A stretch of 15,024 nt of DNA from JABSOG01 sp041583135 (GTDB lineage Bacteria; Pseudomonadota; Gammaproteobacteria; Enterobacterales; Alteromonadaceae). Positions 12,212 to 15,024 of the stretch are shown here, piece after piece. The position numbers and the translations under genes are program-made. The DNA lies in NCBI GenBank assembly GCA_041583135.1, contig JBFHGJ010000129.1, positions 1 to 15,024 of the forward strand, read 5' to 3'. How positions within the stretch are numbered: the stretch's first letter is position 1; every line of letters begins with the position of its first letter. The notes below the pieces were generated by a model that worked only from the letters and a program-made list of their open reading frames with translations, searched no databases and was not told the DNA's origin.

Positions 12212-14759
12212 TTTTGTGGCAGACCAAAGCGCCGCGCAAGCGGTGCAGGCTAAGCTGATTGAAAATAGAACGGAGTTACCCTCTGTTCATAAATTTGGCG
12301 GCTCCAGTTTACAGTCTGCTTCGGCTATCAATCGGGTTGTCGATATTATCATCGCCAATACCCAAGCCAAAGACCTCATCATTCTTTCGGCGATGGGCAA
12401 GACTACCGATATGTTGTTCGAGCTGGTAAACAAAACCCTCAGTGCCGGGGCGTTGGCTGATGTTTGTGTGATCCGAGCATATCAACAGCAGATCATCACT
12501 GATTTGTTACCAGCGACAACGGCCAAAGCCTTGATTGAAGAACTCAACGCCGATTTGCAACGGATTGACTTCTTATTGAGTCATGCCGAGAGTCAAGAGA
12601 CGCCTTTCAATCCTGCGGATGTCATTTGCTACGGGGAGTTGTGGTCTACTCGTGTGGTAAGCTCAGTGCTGCGCGCTCGCGGTGTCGATTGTCAGCGGGT
12701 TGATTCACGCGACTTTATTTATGTTGCCGACCCGTTACACGACAACGGCCATTGCGGTATTGAAGATACCGTGATCGATTGGCAAAAAAGTCATCAGGCA
12801 TTTGCTCGTTGGAGTGAAGAATTTGGCGGTAAATTGTCTGTTATCAGTGGCTATATTGCCACTGACAGTCAAGGTGATACCACGACGCTTGGCCGCAACG
12901 GCAGTGACTTTTCGGCAACGATTGTGGCGAAACTTATCAACGCGGGCATGGTTTACCTATGGACAGATGTAAACGGTGTCTTTAGTGCCGACCCCAATCG
13001 TTTTAACAATACCAAGGTGATCCCACTGCTGGGGCTGAACGAAGCCAATGCGCTGGCCAACTTGGGCACGCCGGTTTTCCATGAAAAAACCCTAAAGCCG
13101 CTGCAAGATGCCAACATTCCAATTCGCATTCGCAATTCACAACAGGTGCAAGAGCAAAACAGCGGCACTTTGATCCTCACTCAACCGGTCAAGTGGCCGG
13201 GGGCAAAAACCATTGCGTTGAAACAATCCGTTTGTCTATTTTCAATTAAATGGCACGACAGCAGCAAGCATGAAACGTTGAGTCAGAAATTGCAACAACT
13301 GCTGGTGGGTCTGCAAATATCGAACTATTGCTGGCTTAATGAAAATACGACGTTGAATTTCTGTGTGGCAGAACAAGACCAGACTCAAGTCGCGAAATTA
13401 TTGACCCGCAAGCAAGTGGGTGAGGGTTGTCAATTCAGCGTCAATAAAGACTTATCGATTATCTCTTTGGTTGGATATGAGTTATTGCAACATGGTGAAC
13501 ATCTTGCTGCCTTCTTTTCTTTACTGCAACAATCGCAAAAAGGCATTTTGCTCTATCACTATGACCAAAATGGTGCCATCAGCGCCGTCGTCAACGATAG
13601 TCATCCGGTGCAATTAGTATCTGCCATTCATAGTGCTATTTTTGCTAACCCTAATGATGATAAAGGTGCTGTGCTACAACGCAGTGGCATTGGCTTGGTG
13701 TTGACCGGATTTGGCAATATCGGCAAAAAATTGTGCGACATACTGTCTTCACGCTTATCTCTTATCAACGAAAAGGCAAAGCACCAGCTTAGAGTGGTTG
13801 CTATCAGCAATTCGAAACACTATATCTTTGAACCGGCGGGGATTGACCTGTCTCGGGCAGCTGAATTGTTGGCTGCCAGCGATAAGGCTACCAAAGACAT
13901 TGAGCGAGATCTGCAATTGCTCAGTGATACCCAATTGGCGGTGATAGACGTTACCTCTAGCCCATTGGTGACTCAGCAATACCAAACGCATTTTGCCCAA
14001 GGCCGACATATTGTGAGTGCCAGTAAGCTGGGTCACACCTTGCCGCTTGCTGAATTTGAACAGTTACGTGAATTGAGTCAGAGCAATAACTGCCGCTGGT
14101 TAGGTAATGTCACCTGTGGTGCTGGATTGCCAATACAGCAATCTATTGAGGAATTGTGCTTGGCGGGTGACAAAATCAAAGTGATTGAAGGGGTTTTCTC
14201 AGGCACCTTATCTTGGCTATTGAACAGTTATGATGGTAAAGGTTCATTTTTTGATGTGGTCGCCAAAGCCAAGGCATTGGGATTGACTGAGCCTGATCCA
14301 AGAGAAGATTTATCGGGTCAAGACGTTCAGCGCAAATTGTTGATCTTGGCCAGAACCATGGGGCTTAAACTCGATTTAGCACAAATTGAGTTGACGCCGC
14401 TGTTGCCGCTCGACTTTTTAGAACTCTCAGTGCAGGCCTATGCCGACAGTCGTGATGAGATAGATGCCTACATGAAAGAAAAATGGCAGCAGGCTAATGG
14501 GCAGGGATTAAAGCTTTGCTATAGCGGTGAGCTGGTGTTCAATGAAATGGCGGGGAAAATATGCCTGCAAGAAGCATCGGTGGGGTTAAGTTTTCGCGAT
14601 GCCAATGACCCATTGGTCAATATCGCGCCTGCCGATAACATTGCCGTTATTCGCTCCCAGTGGCATGACATCAATCCTTTGATCATTCGCGGCCCAGGTG
14701 CTGGCATTGAAGTCACCGCAGCAGGTATTGTCTCAGATCTGGTCAAGTTGGCGCAGTAG
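12198..14759 (+). CDS. metL: Bifunctional aspartokinase II / homoserine dehydrogenase II
   Basis: An 853-residue fusion protein. The aspartokinase part (about 29-330) has HKFGGSSL (31-38), YGELWSTR (145-152), TTLGRNGSDFSAT (229-241) and LWTDVNGVFSADP (254-266). A central regulatory region (about 335-485) is poorly conserved, as in MetL. The homoserine dehydrogenase part (about 497-853) has the nucleotide loop GFGNIGKK (504-511), NVTCGAGLP (637-645), E698 in TEPDP, and DLSGQDVQRK (704-713) with D709 and K713, which match the catalytic Asp/Lys pair of the family. It makes aspartyl phosphate and later reduces the semialdehyde to homoserine. HKFGGSSL and PLLGLNEA resemble E. coli MetL (810 aa) more than ThrA. 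AAGGAG (12185-12190) precedes the ATG; the 14-bp overlap with metB implies coupling and shared MetJ control. An unknown minus-strand ORF overlaps its last 27 bases. Confidence 0.95.
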   Translation: MSPVDFVADQSAAQAVQAKLIENRTELPSVHKFGGSSLQSASAINRVVDIIIANTQAKDLIILSAMGKTTDMLFELVNKTLSAGALADVCVIRAYQQQIITDLLPATTAKALIEELNADLQRIDFLLSHAESQETPFNPADVICYGELWSTRVVSSVLRARGVDCQRVDSRDFIYVADPLHDNGHCGIEDTVIDWQKSHQAFARWSEEFGGKLSVISGYIATDSQGDTTTLGRNGSDFSATIVAKLINAGMVYLWTDVNGVFSADPNRFNNTKVIPLLGLNEANALANLGTPVFHEKTLKPLQDANIPIRIRNSQQVQEQNSGTLILTQPVKWPGAKTIALKQSVCLFSIKWHDSSKHETLSQKLQQLLVGLQISNYCWLNENTTLNFCVAEQDQTQVAKLLTRKQVGEGCQFSVNKDLSIISLVGYELLQHGEHLAAFFSLLQQSQKGILLYHYDQNGAISAVVNDSHPVQLVSAIHSAIFANPNDDKGAVLQRSGIGLVLTGFGNIGKKLCDILSSRLSLINEKAKHQLRVVAISNSKHYIFEPAGIDLSRAAELLAASDKATKDIERDLQLLSDTQLAVIDVTSSPLVTQQYQTHFAQGRHIVSASKLGHTLPLAEFEQLRELSQSNNCRWLGNVTCGAGLPIQQSIEELCLAGDKIKVIEGVFSGTLSWLLNSYDGKGSFFDVVAKAKALGLTEPDPREDLSGQDVQRKLLILARTMGLKLDLAQIELTPLLPLDFLELSVQAYADSRDEIDAYMKEKWQQANGQGLKLCYSGELVFNEMAGKICLQEASVGLSFRDANDPLVNIAPADNIAVIRSQWHDINPLIIRGPGAGIEVTAAGIVSDLVKLAQ

Positions 14760-15024
14760 GGCGTACTTGGCCTTAATTTCATCTCTTTTGGCCAAATCGG
14801 CATAACAGGTAATAAAGGGCGGCCATTCTGGGTCGTCCTCCGGCTTACCTGCCGGTGCCTGTCTAATTGGCTGCGTCGTCTGAGGTTTGAACCCGCCAGC
14901 GCTGAGAGTTTGCAACAATTCATCTTGTTTATCTATTTTGTCGTTGAGTTTGTTCAGTTCATCACGCATTTGCGTGATCACCGCCAACAAAGCTTCACCA
15001 CCGTCTATTACCGGCTGATCGATA
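14733..15024 (-). CDS. Unrecognised protein, C-terminal part (5' end outside window)
   Basis: The frame is open from the right edge to a stop at 14733, giving about 96 residues. I do not recognise it. After a short beginning, a heptad-like, charged helix follows (MRDELNKLNDKIDKQDELLQ), then a Pro/Gln-rich linker and a more conserved-looking tail containing DDPEWPPFITCYADLAKRDE and KAKYALLRQLDQI. It may be a small cytoplasmic coiled-coil protein. In-frame TTG (14990) and ATG (about 14970) exist, but neither has a good ribosome site, so the start probably lies beyond the window. It converges on metL and overlaps its 3' end by 27 bp; codon use looks coding in this frame. Confidence 0.65.
   Translation of the reverse strand, partial: IDQPVIDGGEALLAVITQMRDELNKLNDKIDKQDELLQTLSAGGFKPQTTQPIRQAPAGKPEDDPEWPPFITCYADLAKRDEIKAKYALLRQLDQI

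Noticed and set aside
14519..14923. 134-codon minus-strand frame across the metL end
   Set aside because: It overlaps metL deeply and competes with a better frame (14733-15024) in the same stretch. Its Arg/Ser-rich composition is typical of a shadow frame.
1..15024. CRISPR array, prophage, toxin-antitoxin or defence island
   Set aside because: No regularly spaced repeats, phage structural genes, integrase or paired small toxin/antitoxin genes were seen. The genes are housekeeping or metabolic with uniform codon use.

Overview
The window looks like chromosomal DNA of a free-living, probably aquatic gammaproteobacterium (Alteromonadales/Shewanella/Vibrio-like). This is inferred from the proteobacterial gene families (yrfG, nudE, cysQ, metB-metL, HutD/Ves, DUF418), an E. 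coli-like tRNA-His with encoded CCA, and a MetJ-type operator. The genus cannot be fixed from the sequence. Most of the window is ordinary core metabolism. The unusual material lies in the intergenic spaces.

Layout: (1) 1-1554 holds the 3' part of a hybrid sensor histidine kinase (ATPase, degenerate receiver, true receiver, HPt), convergent with yrfG. (2) yrfG (minus) diverges from nudE-cysQ (plus, overlapping); all three hydrolyse phosphates on nucleotides or nucleotide-like molecules. (3) 3703-3962 carries a 194-bp MITE-like palindromic element that sits exactly at the stop codon of an unrecognised minus-strand gene (about 3963-4325). (4) A HutD/Ves cupin-like gene is followed by 430 bp of hairpin-rich non-coding DNA and then a DUF418 membrane protein. 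(5) hppD (4-hydroxyphenylpyruvate dioxygenase) stands alone behind a 459-bp spacer with two near-identical inverted TyrR/PhhR-like boxes 168 bp apart. A good rho-independent terminator follows it, then a REP-like palindrome pair and a lone tRNA-His on the minus strand. (6) An exported YtcJ-type amidohydrolase is transcribed divergently from tRNA-His. (7) metB-metL form an overlapping operon behind a strong sigma-70 promoter with MetJ boxes; neither metJ nor metF is adjacent. (8) A minus-strand partial ORF of unknown function runs off the right edge and overlaps the end of metL.

Metabolic links: MetB and MetL act in methionine synthesis (aspartate to homoserine, and cystathionine formation). 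CysQ recycles the PAP by-product of sulfate assimilation, so it connects loosely to the same sulfur economy. HppD is the second step of tyrosine breakdown; the homogentisate genes are not in view. I found no phage, CRISPR array, defence system or complete insertion sequence. The best candidates for something undescribed are the MITE-like element at 3770-3963, the paired operator-like inverted repeat upstream of hppD, and the structured leader upstream of the DUF418 gene.
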